Shown here in pieces: positions 32,441 to 39,889 of a stretch of 42,274 nucleotides of DNA (position 1 is the stretch's first letter; each line of letters starts with the position of its first letter). Source of the DNA: Sphingomonas sp. ERG5 (GTDB lineage: Bacteria; Pseudomonadota; Alphaproteobacteria; Sphingomonadales; Sphingomonadaceae); NCBI RefSeq assembly GCF_000803065.1, contig NZ_JSXI01000082.1, positions 1 to 42,274 on the forward strand, given 5' to 3'. The translations under genes were made by a program, and so were the position numbers. The notes under the pieces were generated by a model. The model had not been told where the DNA came from, did no database searches, and saw nothing but the letters and a program-made list of their open reading frames with translations.

Positions 32441-33553
32441 TCACACCCGCATCGGCATCAATACGTACAGTGCCGACGACTTGTCATTTTCGCGAATCAG
32501 CGTGGGAGCGGCGGCGTCGGCGAGGTGAACCTCGATCGTGTCACCGTGCAGCTGGCCGAGAATGTCGAGCAGATAGCGGCTGTTGAAGCCGATCTCGAAG
32601 CTGGTCGCGGCATATTCGCCCGGGACTTCTTCCGCGGCGGTGCCGTTTTCCGGGCTGGTCACCGACAGGGTGATCTTGTCGCGGTCGAGCGCCATCTTCA
32701 CCGCGCGGGTCTTCTCCGTCGCGATGGTCGAGACGCGATCGACGCCTTCTTCGAAGCTGCGCGGGTCGATCTTGAGGATCTTGTCGTTGCCGGTCGGGAT
32801 GACGCGGCTGTAATCGGGGAAAGTGCCATCGATCAGCTTCGACGTCAGCAGCGCCTGGCCGAGGTCGAAGCGAATCTTGGTCGGGGACAGCGAGACGCCG
32901 ACCGAGCCGTCGATTTCCTCGAGCAATTTGCGCAGTTCGGCGATGCACTTCCGCGGAATGATCACGTCGGGCATGCTCTCGGCGCCGTCCGGGCGCGGCA
33001 TGGTGACGCGGGCGAGGCGGTGGCCATCGGTCGCGGCCGCCTTCAGCACCGGCAGCGGGTCGTCCGATACGTGCCAGAAGATGCCGTTGAGATAGTAACG
33101 CGTTTCCTCGGTCGAGATCGCGAAGCGGGTCTTGTCGATGATTTGCTTCAGCGTTTCGGCGGGCAGCTCGAAGCTGACCGGCAACTCCCCTTCGGCGATC
33201 ACCGGGAAATCGTCGCGCGGCAGCGTGCCGAGCTGGAATTTGGCCCGGCCCGCCATGATCGTCAGCTTGCCCTCGGCGGCGGCAAGGCTGACCTGGCTGC
33301 CTTCGGGCAGCTTGCGCGCAATGTCGAACAGGGTGTGCGCCGATACGGTGGTCGCGCCGGGCTGATCGACCGCCGCCGCCACTGTCTCGTTGATCTGCAG
33401 GTCGAGGTCGGTCGCCATCAGCTTGAGCCCGCCTTCGGCGGTCGCCTCGATCAGGACGTTGGACAGGATCGGAATGGTGTTGCGCCGCTCGACCACCGAC
33501 TGGACGTGGCTGAGGCCCTTCAACAGAGTCGCGCGTTCGATCGTCGCCTTCAT
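32441..33553 (-). CDS. dnaN: DNA polymerase III subunit beta (sliding clamp)
   Basis: A 370-residue clamp protein with three repeats of the beta-clamp fold. It begins MKATIERATLLKGLSHVQSVVERRNTIPILSNVLIEA, and the middle domain has TEETRYYLNGIFWHV and ATDGHRLARV. The C-terminal SRYLLDILGQL ends in LIRENDKSSALYVLMPMRV, the hydrophobic peptide-binding pocket for polymerase and other partners. It tethers the replicase to DNA. The ATG at 33551-33553 has GGGGGA upstream. dnaA is not adjacent. Its stop codon nearly abuts a GT39-like gene, an unusual partner. Confidence 0.97.
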   Translation of the reverse strand: MKATIERATLLKGLSHVQSVVERRNTIPILSNVLIEATAEGGLKLMATDLDLQINETVAAAVDQPGATTVSAHTLFDIARKLPEGSQVSLAAAEGKLTIMAGRAKFQLGTLPRDDFPVIAEGELPVSFELPAETLKQIIDKTRFAISTEETRYYLNGIFWHVSDDPLPVLKAAATDGHRLARVTMPRPDGAESMPDVIIPRKCIAELRKLLEEIDGSVGVSLSPTKIRFDLGQALLTSKLIDGTFPDYSRVIPTGNDKILKIDPRSFEEGVDRVSTIATEKTRAVKMALDRDKITLSVTSPENGTAAEEVPGEYAATSFEIGFNSRYLLDILGQLHGDTIEVHLADAAAPTLIRENDKSSALYVLMPMRV

Positions 33554-33639
33554 CGTAAATCCCCCGGGCCGCCGCCCAATTTCCTTCCCACCGAGCGTTC
33601 AGAGCCGGGGGCAATTAGCCGAGTCTATTCCTTAACGAT

Positions 33640-33673
33640 AAAAGGGGCCGGAGCAAGCGCTCCGACCCCTTTT
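33640..33673. terminator. Bidirectional stem-loop terminator upstream of dnaN
   Basis: AAAAGGGG-C-CGGAGC and GCTCCG-A-CCCCTTTT form a 15-base stem with one mismatch over the loop AAGC. Read from either strand it gives a GC-rich stem flanked by A and T runs, the classical intrinsic terminator form. It lies between the outer-membrane protein genes and dnaN on the minus strand and so closes the former and isolates the latter. Confidence 0.75.
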
Positions 33674-33697
33674 ACTGCCTGAAACAGGGCGTTTTCC

Positions 33698-33861
33698 TCA
33701 GAGTCCGTTTGAAAATGCGCCGGGGCGCATTTTGGCGGTACTGGCCCGCTCCTCCTGCCTGCCGGCCACCCATTCCGGATATGCCGTGGATGGCCGGGAG
33801 GGGGCGCGGGCTGGTACCGCCTTCGAAACGCGCTCTTTCGCGAGTTTCGAACAGACTCTCA
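33698..33861. repeat. Family A palindromic intergenic element, third copy
   Basis: The outer modules are CTCAGAGTCCGTTTGAAAAT at 33698 and TTTCGAACAGACTCTCA at 33845-33861, the latter containing the TGA stop of the outer-membrane protein gene (33859-33861). The inner arms begin GGCGGTACTGGCCCGC and end GCGGGCTGGTACCGCC, and the loop contains the motif CCACCCATTC-GGATA seen also in the 26408 copy. Arms are imperfect here. It sits between two minus-strand genes, ahead of an intrinsic terminator. Confidence 0.85.
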
Positions 33862-34473
33862 GAAGCGGACGCCGACGCCCGCCAGAAACTGATGCCGATC
33901 GACATCCACGTCGTAGCCGGCCAGCTCGCCATAGTGCGAATAGCGATACTCGCCCTTGATATAGGTGGTCGGACCGACCTTGTATTCCAGACCGGCGCCG
34001 AGCCGATATCCGTCGAGATTGTCGCTGTCCTCGACCGTGGTATTGCCGTTCCGGTAGCGGGCGTTGAGCCGGGCGTTGGTATAGCCAGCCTTCACATAAC
34101 CGAGGGCGAGCGGCGAAATGGCGATGCCGACGCGTCCGCCGACATAGAGATCGCGGCCCGCGTCAAGCCGCAGCCGGTCGCCCGCGACAAGCAAATTTTC
34201 GGCGCGCGCATCGGTGGTCGTGCCGGTGAGCTCGCCTTCGATGCCGACGATCGCACGGCCGAACTGCATATCGTACCCGATCGCGCCGCCATAGGCGACG
34301 CCGTCGCTCGATCCGATGTCCGAACCGGCATTGATTTTGTCATAGCCGACCAGCGCCTCGACGCGCGGACCCGTGAAGGGGGCCTCGGCGGGCGGCCCGT
34401 CCTGGGCCAAAGCGGGGGCAGCGATACCGAACGCCAGCGCACTGGCCGCGGCAGCGAGAACGAGTTTACGCAT
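33859..34473 (-). CDS. Outer-membrane beta-barrel protein (opacity/Omp25-like)
   Basis: A 204-residue protein. The signal peptide is MRKLVLAAAASALAFGIAAPALA (about 1-23). An eight-stranded beta-barrel follows, with alternating hydrophobic strands and typical phrases GPRVEALVGYDKI, GVAYGGAIGYDMQFGRAIVGIEGELTG, GYVKAGYTNARLNARY, DGYRLGAGLEYKVGPTTYIKGEYRYSHYG, and the terminal strand DRHQFLAGVGVRF with the C-terminal aromatic. AGGGAG precedes the ATG at 34471-34473. It is a tandem paralogue of the gene at 34577-35239. Its role is probably structural or protective in the outer membrane. Confidence 0.88.
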   Translation of the reverse strand: MRKLVLAAAASALAFGIAAPALAQDGPPAEAPFTGPRVEALVGYDKINAGSDIGSSDGVAYGGAIGYDMQFGRAIVGIEGELTGTTTDARAENLLVAGDRLRLDAGRDLYVGGRVGIAISPLALGYVKAGYTNARLNARYRNGNTTVEDSDNLDGYRLGAGLEYKVGPTTYIKGEYRYSHYGELAGYDVDVDRHQFLAGVGVRF

Positions 34474-34495
34474 AACTGGAACTCCCTGAGTTCTT

Positions 34496-34522
34496 CCCGC
34501 CCCCTCGAAAAGAGGGGGCGGG
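34496..34522. terminator. Hairpin between the two outer-membrane protein genes
   Basis: CCCGCCCCCTC and GAGGGGGCGGG form a perfect 11-bp stem over GAAAA. A second hairpin (CCGCCCG/CGGGCGG, 34553-34570) lies nearer the upstream gene stop. Both sit between tandem genes on the minus strand, where they could terminate or attenuate, or stabilise the 5' end of the downstream message. Confidence 0.45.
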
Positions 34523-34576
34523 AGGGTTCGATCTGATCGACTTTGGTGGAAACCGCCCGAAGCCGGGCGGGCCGGT

Positions 34577-35239
34577 TCAGAAGCGGAAGCCGACGCCCAC
34601 TGCGATCTGATGCCGGTCGGTATCAACATCGAAGTTGTTGGTGTTGGCGCCATTGGCATATTCAAACCGCGCCTTGCTGTAGTTCGAATAGCGATATTCG
34701 ATCTTCGCATAGGTCTTGGCGGTCAGTGCCTGCTCGACACCGGCGCCCAGACGGTAACCGTCAAGGTTGAAGTGCTGACCGGTGGTGACCGTACCGTTGT
34801 TCGCGGTCAGGTCGAGCCGGGCGTTGGTGTAGCCGCCCTTGGCATAGATCAGCGTGCTTGGCGTCGCGCGGAAACCGACGCGCACGCCGGCATACAGGTC
34901 GCGACCCGCCTTGACCCGGCCATAACCCAGCGCTGCCGCGTTGATCGGGTTGTTGGAAGCCTTCGAGGTCGATCCGGTCACTTCGCCTTCGGCGCCGATG
35001 ACCAGGCTGCCAAGCGCCACGTCATAACCGATATCGCCGCCATAAAGCAGGCCGTCGGCCTTGTGCTTGCTGTCGATGTCCGAATCGGGTCCGCGACCCG
35101 GCTGAAGCTTGTCATAGCCCAGGATCACGCCGACGCGGGGGCCGGTGAAGGTCTCGGCAGGCCCGTCCTGAGCAAAAGCGGGGGCAGCGATACCGAGTGC
35201 CAGCGCGCTGGCGGCGGCGGTGAGAACTAACTTACGCAT
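34577..35239 (-). CDS. Outer-membrane beta-barrel protein (opacity/Omp25-like), paralogue
   Basis: A 220-residue paralogue of the adjacent downstream gene. The signal peptide is MRKLVLTAAASALALGIAAPAFA. The barrel has GPRVGVILGYDKL, DGLLYGGDIGYDVALGSLVIGAEGEVTGS, LIYAKGGYTNARLDL, FNLDGYRLGAGVEQALTAKTYAKIEYRYSNY, and the final strand DRHQIAVGVGFRF. The start is placed at the second ATG (35237-35239), which has GGAG seven bases upstream; the first ATG two codons earlier is too close to it. A GC-rich inverted repeat precedes it, as for its partner. Confidence 0.88.
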   Translation of the reverse strand: MRKLVLTAAASALALGIAAPAFAQDGPAETFTGPRVGVILGYDKLQPGRGPDSDIDSKHKADGLLYGGDIGYDVALGSLVIGAEGEVTGSTSKASNNPINAAALGYGRVKAGRDLYAGVRVGFRATPSTLIYAKGGYTNARLDLTANNGTVTTGQHFNLDGYRLGAGVEQALTAKTYAKIEYRYSNYSKARFEYANGANTNNFDVDTDRHQIAVGVGFRF

Positions 35240-35377
35240 TACCATACTCCATTGGTCTTCCCGTCCAAAAACCCGGGCGGGAGTGCTCAGATAGGCGCTC
35301 TCTTTCGGACTTGCATGAACCTCAGATAAACACGGAAAAGCGTTGCTTTTGCGCCACACGGGGTTGAATGGCGGGCG

Positions 35378-36034
35378 ATGAATTCCAAGGCAGCACCATT
35401 CTCCCGGCGATCGGGTCGCGACTTTGTCGCGCGGCACGGCGAAACCGTGTTCAACGCCGCGCAAAGATTGCAGGGCGATCACCCGCATACCCCCCTGACC
35501 CGGGCCGGATTCGCCCAGGCGGACGAAATGGGCCGGGCCTTGCGCGCCGCACTGGGGGCGAAGCCGGCGCTGTCCTTATGGGCGTCGCCGACCGGCCGTG
35601 CGCTGCAGACCTTGGCGGTGATCGCCGAGCATCTCGAACTCGACTGGCACGGCGCGCGAACCGATTCGCGCCTGGTCGAGATCGGCATGGGCGGCTGGGG
35701 CGGGCGCTATTATGCCGATGTCATCGCCGAGGTCGGGCCGGTGTTCGATCGCGCTTCGGGCTTGCTGATCTCCGCGCCCGATGGCGAACATTATCCCGAA
35801 ATCGCCGCGCGAGTCGGCGGCTGGCTCGACGAAACCAGCCGCGATCCGGGCGACCGGCTGGTGATCATGCACGGTATCTCGAGCCGGGTGATGCGGGGCG
35901 TGATGACCGGCGCGGCGCGGATCGCCGGGTTCGGCGCGCCGGCGTTGCCGGGATTGCCGCAAGGGTCGGTGACGATGATCGAGCAAGGGGTCGAGACGAT
36001 CGTCCATCTCGGCACCGGTCACGCGCCGGCATGA
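35378..36034 (+). CDS. Histidine phosphatase family protein
   Basis: A 218-residue protein of the phosphoglycerate mutase-like superfamily. The catalytic RHGE motif is R19-H20-G21-E22 in FVARHGETVFN. The second conserved Arg is in SPTGRALQT, and the second catalytic His is in IMHGISSRVM. Members hydrolyse phosphate esters through a phosphohistidine intermediate; a phosphoglycerate mutase-like or cobalamin/RNase H-associated role cannot be chosen from sequence. The ATG at 35378 has a weak ribosome-binding site. The stop codon overlaps the next gene start by four bases (ATGA), suggesting a shared transcript. Confidence 0.9.
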   Translation: MNSKAAPFSRRSGRDFVARHGETVFNAAQRLQGDHPHTPLTRAGFAQADEMGRALRAALGAKPALSLWASPTGRALQTLAVIAEHLELDWHGARTDSRLVEIGMGGWGGRYYADVIAEVGPVFDRASGLLISAPDGEHYPEIAARVGGWLDETSRDPGDRLVIMHGISSRVMRGVMTGAARIAGFGAPALPGLPQGSVTMIEQGVETIVHLGTGHAPA

Positions 36035-36519
36035 AGCGCGCGCTGCTTCTCCTCACATTGGTGGCCGGCCCGGTGCCGGCTCAGGCCGGTGCGCGCGAAT
36101 CGCTTGGCATCTTCGATCGCTGGGGCGCGTTCAGCGACCCCTCGCCGCGGCGCTGCTATGCCATCGCCCAGCCGGTCCAGGCGGGCGGTGCGGCGCGCTG
36201 GCGGCCATTTGCGAGCATCGCCACCTGGCCGGGGCAGGGCGCGCGCAATCAACTGCACATCCGCCTCAGCCGTGAGCGCGATCCGCGCGCGCGTGTGACG
36301 CTGTCGGTCGGCGAGCGCCGCTTCGCGCTGGTCGCCGGCAATGCCGATGCCTGGGCGCCGGACAAGCGCACCGATGCCGCGGTGGTCGCCGCGATCCGGT
36401 CGGGGCGCAGCATGAGCGTCGAGACGCTGAGCAAGGGCGGCGCGCCGTTCGCCGATGTCTACGCGTTGCGCGGCGCGGCGACCGCAATCGATGCCGCGTC
36501 GCTCGGCTGCGCGAGATAG
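36031..36519 (+). CDS. Small secreted protein, IalB-like
   Basis: A 162-residue protein with a Sec signal (MKRALLLLTLVAGPVPAQAGA). Phrases such as WGAFSDPSPRRCYAIAQPV, ARNQLHIRLSRERDPRARVTLSVGERRFALVAGNADAWA, DAAVVAAIRSGRSMSVETLSKGGAPFADVYALRGAATAID and the final ASLGCAR resemble invasion-associated locus B (IalB)-type proteins. There are two Cys that could pair. It overlaps the histidine phosphatase gene by four bases and runs 61 bp into the convergent LysR-type gene, with which it shares 3' DNA. Function is uncertain. Confidence 0.7.
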   Translation: MKRALLLLTLVAGPVPAQAGARESLGIFDRWGAFSDPSPRRCYAIAQPVQAGGAARWRPFASIATWPGQGARNQLHIRLSRERDPRARVTLSVGERRFALVAGNADAWAPDKRTDAAVVAAIRSGRSMSVETLSKGGAPFADVYALRGAATAIDAASLGCAR

Positions 36520-37415
36520 GCGTTCAGCCCGACGACCAGCGCGTCGAAGGCCGCGCGGACCGGAGCCGAAGTCCGCAGATCCTCATGCATCACCACCCAG
36601 GTATCGAGATCGACGCTGAATATCTCGGGCAGCACGCGGATCAGGGGTGGATGCGGCGGGCGCGCGGCGAGCGGCACCTGGCACACGCCGATCCCGACCC
36701 CGGCGCGAATCGCGGTGAGCTGCGCCAGATCGCTGTCGGTGCGGAAGGTGAAATCGGCCGAGCTGAGCGTGATGCCCTGAGCGCGCAGGCCGCGCAGGAC
36801 CGCATTGTCGGTCTCGACCCCGATCAGGCCGATCGCCCGCACATCGTCGAGCGTTTCGGGAAAGCGGTGCCCGTCGAGCACCTCGGCGCGCGCATGCAGG
36901 CCGAGCTCGATCGCGCCGATATACCGCGCGACCAGCGCATCCTGGGCCGGCCGGACCATGCGCACCGCGATATCGGCCTCGCGCCGCAGCAGGTCCTCGT
37001 TCCGGTTGCTCGGCGACAACGCGATGTTGAGCGCCGGGTGGCTGCGACGCAGTTCGGCAATGACCGGCGGCAGAACTTCGACCGCAATGATATCGCTGGC
37101 CGAGACCCGGACCAGGCCGGCAATCTCGCCGGAGCGGGTTTGCGCGGTGCGCGTGAAGGCGGCCGCGGCGAGCGCCATTGCCTCGGCGGGATCGCGTAGC
37201 GACAGTGCGACATCGGTCGGCCGTAGCCCGTCGGGTGCGCGCGTGAACAGGGTCACGCCGAGTCGCTGTTCCAGCTCCGCGATTCTACGCCGCACGGTCG
37301 GATGGGCCAGGTCGAGCGATCGCGCCGCCCCCGCCAAACTCCCTTCGCGCAGCACTGCCAGAAAGGCGCGGTGGCGTTCCCAGTCATCCTCGGCGGCAAA
37401 ATCCATGCTCATCAT
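36459..37415 (-). CDS. LysR-type transcriptional regulator
   Basis: A 318-residue LysR-type regulator. The N-terminal helix-turn-helix is RHRAFLAVLREGSLAGAARSLDLAHPTVRRRIAELEQRLG. A periplasmic-binding-like effector domain follows, with GLVRVSASDIIAVEVLPPVIAELRRSHPALNIALSPSNRNEDLLRREADIAVRMVRP and a typical C-terminal RAGVGIGVCQVPLA. The start is ambiguous (three closely spaced ATG codons at 37415, 37412 and 37406). It is divergent from an NAD(P)-binding epimerase gene and probably controls it. The 3' end overlaps the convergent secreted-protein gene by 61 bp. Confidence 0.93.
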   Translation of the reverse strand: MMSMDFAAEDDWERHRAFLAVLREGSLAGAARSLDLAHPTVRRRIAELEQRLGVTLFTRAPDGLRPTDVALSLRDPAEAMALAAAAFTRTAQTRSGEIAGLVRVSASDIIAVEVLPPVIAELRRSHPALNIALSPSNRNEDLLRREADIAVRMVRPAQDALVARYIGAIELGLHARAEVLDGHRFPETLDDVRAIGLIGVETDNAVLRGLRAQGITLSSADFTFRTDSDLAQLTAIRAGVGIGVCQVPLAARPPHPPLIRVLPEIFSVDLDTWVVMHEDLRTSAPVRAAFDALVVGLNAYLAQPSDAASIAVAAPRNA

Positions 37416-37437
37416 TTTATGATAGGGCGATGATCAT
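37411..37437. promoter_or_regulatory. Palindromes in the LysR / epimerase intergenic region
   Basis: ATCATTTTATGAT (37411-37423) overlaps the LysR start codon, and ATGATCAT lies at 37430-37437. LysR-type proteins bind T-N11-A palindromes near the divergent promoter, so these are reasonable candidates for autoregulation and for activation of the neighbouring epimerase gene. Confidence 0.35.
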
Positions 37438-37502
37438 TGATAGGCAATTTATTTTAGCCATGCACATGCCGATATCGTCGTCATCACGCGATGGAGACGA
37501 TC

Positions 37503-38441
37503 ATGACGAAGACTGTTCTGGTGCTGGGTGCGACGGGTGGCGTTGGCGGCGAGACGGCACGGGCGCTGCTGGCGCATGGCTGGCGGGTGCGCGGGCTTGC
37601 CCGGCGTGCGCCGGCGACGAGCGATGGAATCGAGTGGGTGCAGGGCGATGCGCTCGATGCCAGCGCGGTGATGGCGGCGGCGCAGGGCGCGGACGCGATC
37701 GTCCATGCGGTCAACCCGCCGGGCTATCGTGACTGGGCGAAACTCGTCCTGCCGATGCTCGACAATAGCATCGCCGCCGCGCGGGCGACCGGGGCACGGC
37801 TCGCTTTGCCCGGCACGATCTACAATTATGATCCCGCCACCACGCCGGTGGCCTTGCCTGAGTCGCCACAACATGCCGCGACCCGCAAGGGGGCGATCCG
37901 CGTCGCGATGGAACAGCGTATCGCCGAATCGGGTGTGCGGGCGATCATCCTGCGCGCCGGCGATTTCTTCGGGCCGCGACCCGGCAATAACTGGTTCTCG
38001 CAAGGCATGGTCAAGCCGGGCCAGCCGGTGCGGTCGATCCTGTATCCGGGCAAGCGCGGTGCCGGCCATGCCTGGGCCTATCTGCCCGATGTCGGCGAGG
38101 CCTTTGCCCGGCTGCTCGACGTGGAGGCGTCGCTGCCCGACCTTGCCCGCTATCATTTCGCCGGCACCTGGGATGCCGACGGCACCGCGATCACGCGGGC
38201 GATTGCCCGTGCGGCGGGCCGGCCGGGCCTCAAGCCGTCGCGCCTGCCCTGGATGCTGTTGCCGCTGATCGCGCCGTTCAACCCGACGATGCGCGAGCTG
38301 ATCGAGATGAAGCCGTTCTGGGAGCACCCCGTCGCGCTCGACAATGCCGCCCTGATCGCGGCGATCGGGCCGGAGCCGCACACCCCGCTTGACCGGGCGG
38401 TGGGCGCGACATTGACGGCGCTGGGCTGCATCGCACGCTAG
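37503..38441 (+). CDS. NAD(P)-binding epimerase/dehydratase-like protein
   Basis: A 312-residue Rossmann-fold protein of the extended SDR or NmrA-like type. TVLVLGATGGVGGETARALLAHGW gives the GxxGxxG nucleotide loop, WVQGDALDA follows strand 3, and GADAIVHAVNPPGYRDW is the typical substrate-binding edge. The active-site YxxxK is not evident as such (NNWFS...), so it may not be a classical dehydrogenase. The start at ATG 37503 has GGAG six bases upstream; an upstream ATG at 37491 overlaps that site. It is divergent from the LysR-type gene, its likely regulator. Confidence 0.85.
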   Translation: MTKTVLVLGATGGVGGETARALLAHGWRVRGLARRAPATSDGIEWVQGDALDASAVMAAAQGADAIVHAVNPPGYRDWAKLVLPMLDNSIAAARATGARLALPGTIYNYDPATTPVALPESPQHAATRKGAIRVAMEQRIAESGVRAIILRAGDFFGPRPGNNWFSQGMVKPGQPVRSILYPGKRGAGHAWAYLPDVGEAFARLLDVEASLPDLARYHFAGTWDADGTAITRAIARAAGRPGLKPSRLPWMLLPLIAPFNPTMRELIEMKPFWEHPVALDNAALIAAIGPEPHTPLDRAVGATLTALGCIAR

Positions 38442-38514
38442 GGCCCGGCGGGGTCGTTGCGGCGCAGCGGCGCCAAGGCTGGAAATTGCCGGTGTTTTCG
38501 ACTACATCGCCGCC

Positions 38515-39723
38515 ATGCCGAACACCGCGACGACCCTCATGTCCATTCCCGGGCACATCGACCCCGTGCCCGTGCCGCGCAGCTTCGTGCCGCGCAGCGA
38601 TGGCCGAATCGACTTGCTCGGCCTGTCCAAGCTCGACCTGCGCATGGCGCTGGAGACGTCGCAGCTCGAACCGAAACAGGCCAAGCTGCGCGCCAAGCAA
38701 CTGTGGCACTGGATCTATAATCGCGGCGTCACAGACTTTGCGCTGATGACCGATATCTCGAAGACGATGCAGCCCTGGCTCGCGCAGCGCTTCGTGATCA
38801 GCCGCCCGCAAGTGGTCGAGGCGCAGGTCTCGACCGACGGCACGCGCAAATGGCTGCTGCGCTCGGACGATGGCCAGGATTACGAGATGGTGTTCATCCC
38901 CGATGCCGATCGGGGCACCTTGTGCGTGTCGAGCCAGGTCGGCTGCACGCTCAATTGCCGCTTCTGCCATACCGGCACGATGCGGTTGGTGCGCAACCTG
39001 ACCCCGGCCGAAATCGTCGGCCAGGTCATGCTGGCGCGCGACGGCCTGGGCGAATGGCCAAGCCAGCCCGAGGGGCGCATGCTGACCAACATCGTGATGA
39101 TGGGCATGGGCGAGCCGCTGTATAATTTCGATGCGGTGCGCGACGCGCTGAAGCTGATCATGGACGGCGACGGCATCGCGCTGTCGAAGCGCCGCATCAC
39201 CCTGTCGACCTCGGGCGTGGTGCCGATGATGGCGCGCGCGGGGACTGAGATCGGCGTCAATCTCGCCGTCTCGCTCCATGCCGTGACCAAGGAAGTGCGC
39301 GACGAGATCGTGCCGATCAACCGCAAATACGGCATTGAGGAATTGCTTCAGGCCTGTGCCGATTATCCCGGTGCCAACAATGCGCGGCGCATCACGTTCG
39401 AATATGTCATGCTCAGGGACAAGAATGACAGCGACGCCGAAGCGCGCGAGCTGGTCCGGCTGATCAAGCATTACGACTTGCCCGCCAAGGTCAATCTCAT
39501 CCCGTTCAATCCCTGGCCCGGCGCGCCGTACGAATGTTCGACGCCGGAGCGGATCCGAAGCTTTTCGAACATCATCTTCGAGGCGGGCATTTCCGCGCCG
39601 GTGCGCACCCCGCGCGGACGCGACATCGATGCAGCCTGCGGCCAGCTCAAGACCGCGTCGGAAAAGAAGAGCCGCGCCGAACTCGACCGGCAGGCCGAGG
39701 AAAAGCTCGCCGCGCTCGGGTAA
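38515..39723 (+). CDS. rlmN: 23S rRNA (adenine(2503)-C2)-methyltransferase
   Basis: A 402-residue radical SAM enzyme that methylates C2 of A2503 in 23S rRNA (and A37 of some tRNAs), using a mechanism with a methyl-cysteine. The iron-sulphur motif is C144-x3-C148-x2-C151 in VGCTLNCRFCHTG. The N-terminal domain has WHWIYNRGVTDFALMTDISK, and the middle has MGMGEPLYNFDAV and the later SLHAVTKEVRDEIVPINRKYG. The methylated/catalytic Cys is C375 in DIDAACGQL. Start ATG at 38515, with a weak ribosome-binding site. Length is typical for the family. Confidence 0.97.
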   Translation: MPNTATTLMSIPGHIDPVPVPRSFVPRSDGRIDLLGLSKLDLRMALETSQLEPKQAKLRAKQLWHWIYNRGVTDFALMTDISKTMQPWLAQRFVISRPQVVEAQVSTDGTRKWLLRSDDGQDYEMVFIPDADRGTLCVSSQVGCTLNCRFCHTGTMRLVRNLTPAEIVGQVMLARDGLGEWPSQPEGRMLTNIVMMGMGEPLYNFDAVRDALKLIMDGDGIALSKRRITLSTSGVVPMMARAGTEIGVNLAVSLHAVTKEVRDEIVPINRKYGIEELLQACADYPGANNARRITFEYVMLRDKNDSDAEARELVRLIKHYDLPAKVNLIPFNPWPGAPYECSTPERIRSFSNIIFEAGISAPVRTPRGRDIDAACGQLKTASEKKSRAELDRQAEEKLAALG

Positions 39724-39739
39724 CTGATTCAGCTCATCT

Positions 39740-39873
39740 CCATTCGTGCCGAGCCTCTCGACGAAGCTCGAGCCAGGCTTGTCGAAGCACGGTTTTTTCT
39801 ATCTAGGCTGGTGAGAAGAACCGCCCCTTTCGGCGAAGCTCAGGACGAGCTTCGACATGGTCAGGGCGAATGG
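39740..39873. repeat. Family B imperfect palindrome (sphingomonad type)
   Basis: The left part CATTCGTGCCGAGCC ... GAAGCTCGAGCCAGGCTT and the right part AAGCTCAGGACGAGCTTCGACATGGTCAGGGCGAATG are near inverted repeats. The right part resembles TTCGACAGGCTCAGGGCGAACGG, which I recall as abundant in sphingomonad intergenic DNA. It lies between rlmN and the permease gene and accounts for the extra N-terminal codons of the open frame beginning at 39857. Confidence 0.75.
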
Positions 39874-39889
39874 AAGGGGTAGCTCACCC

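Noticed and set aside
32441..33640. Replication origin near dnaN
   Set aside because: No dnaA gene, no clusters of TTATNCACA-type boxes and no AT-rich unwinding region were seen; dnaN alone is not evidence of an origin.
35368..36030. N-terminal extension of the IalB-like protein across the histidine phosphatase gene
   Set aside because: The frame is open by chance. The real start is the ATG at 36031, which begins a signal peptide and overlaps the phosphatase stop.
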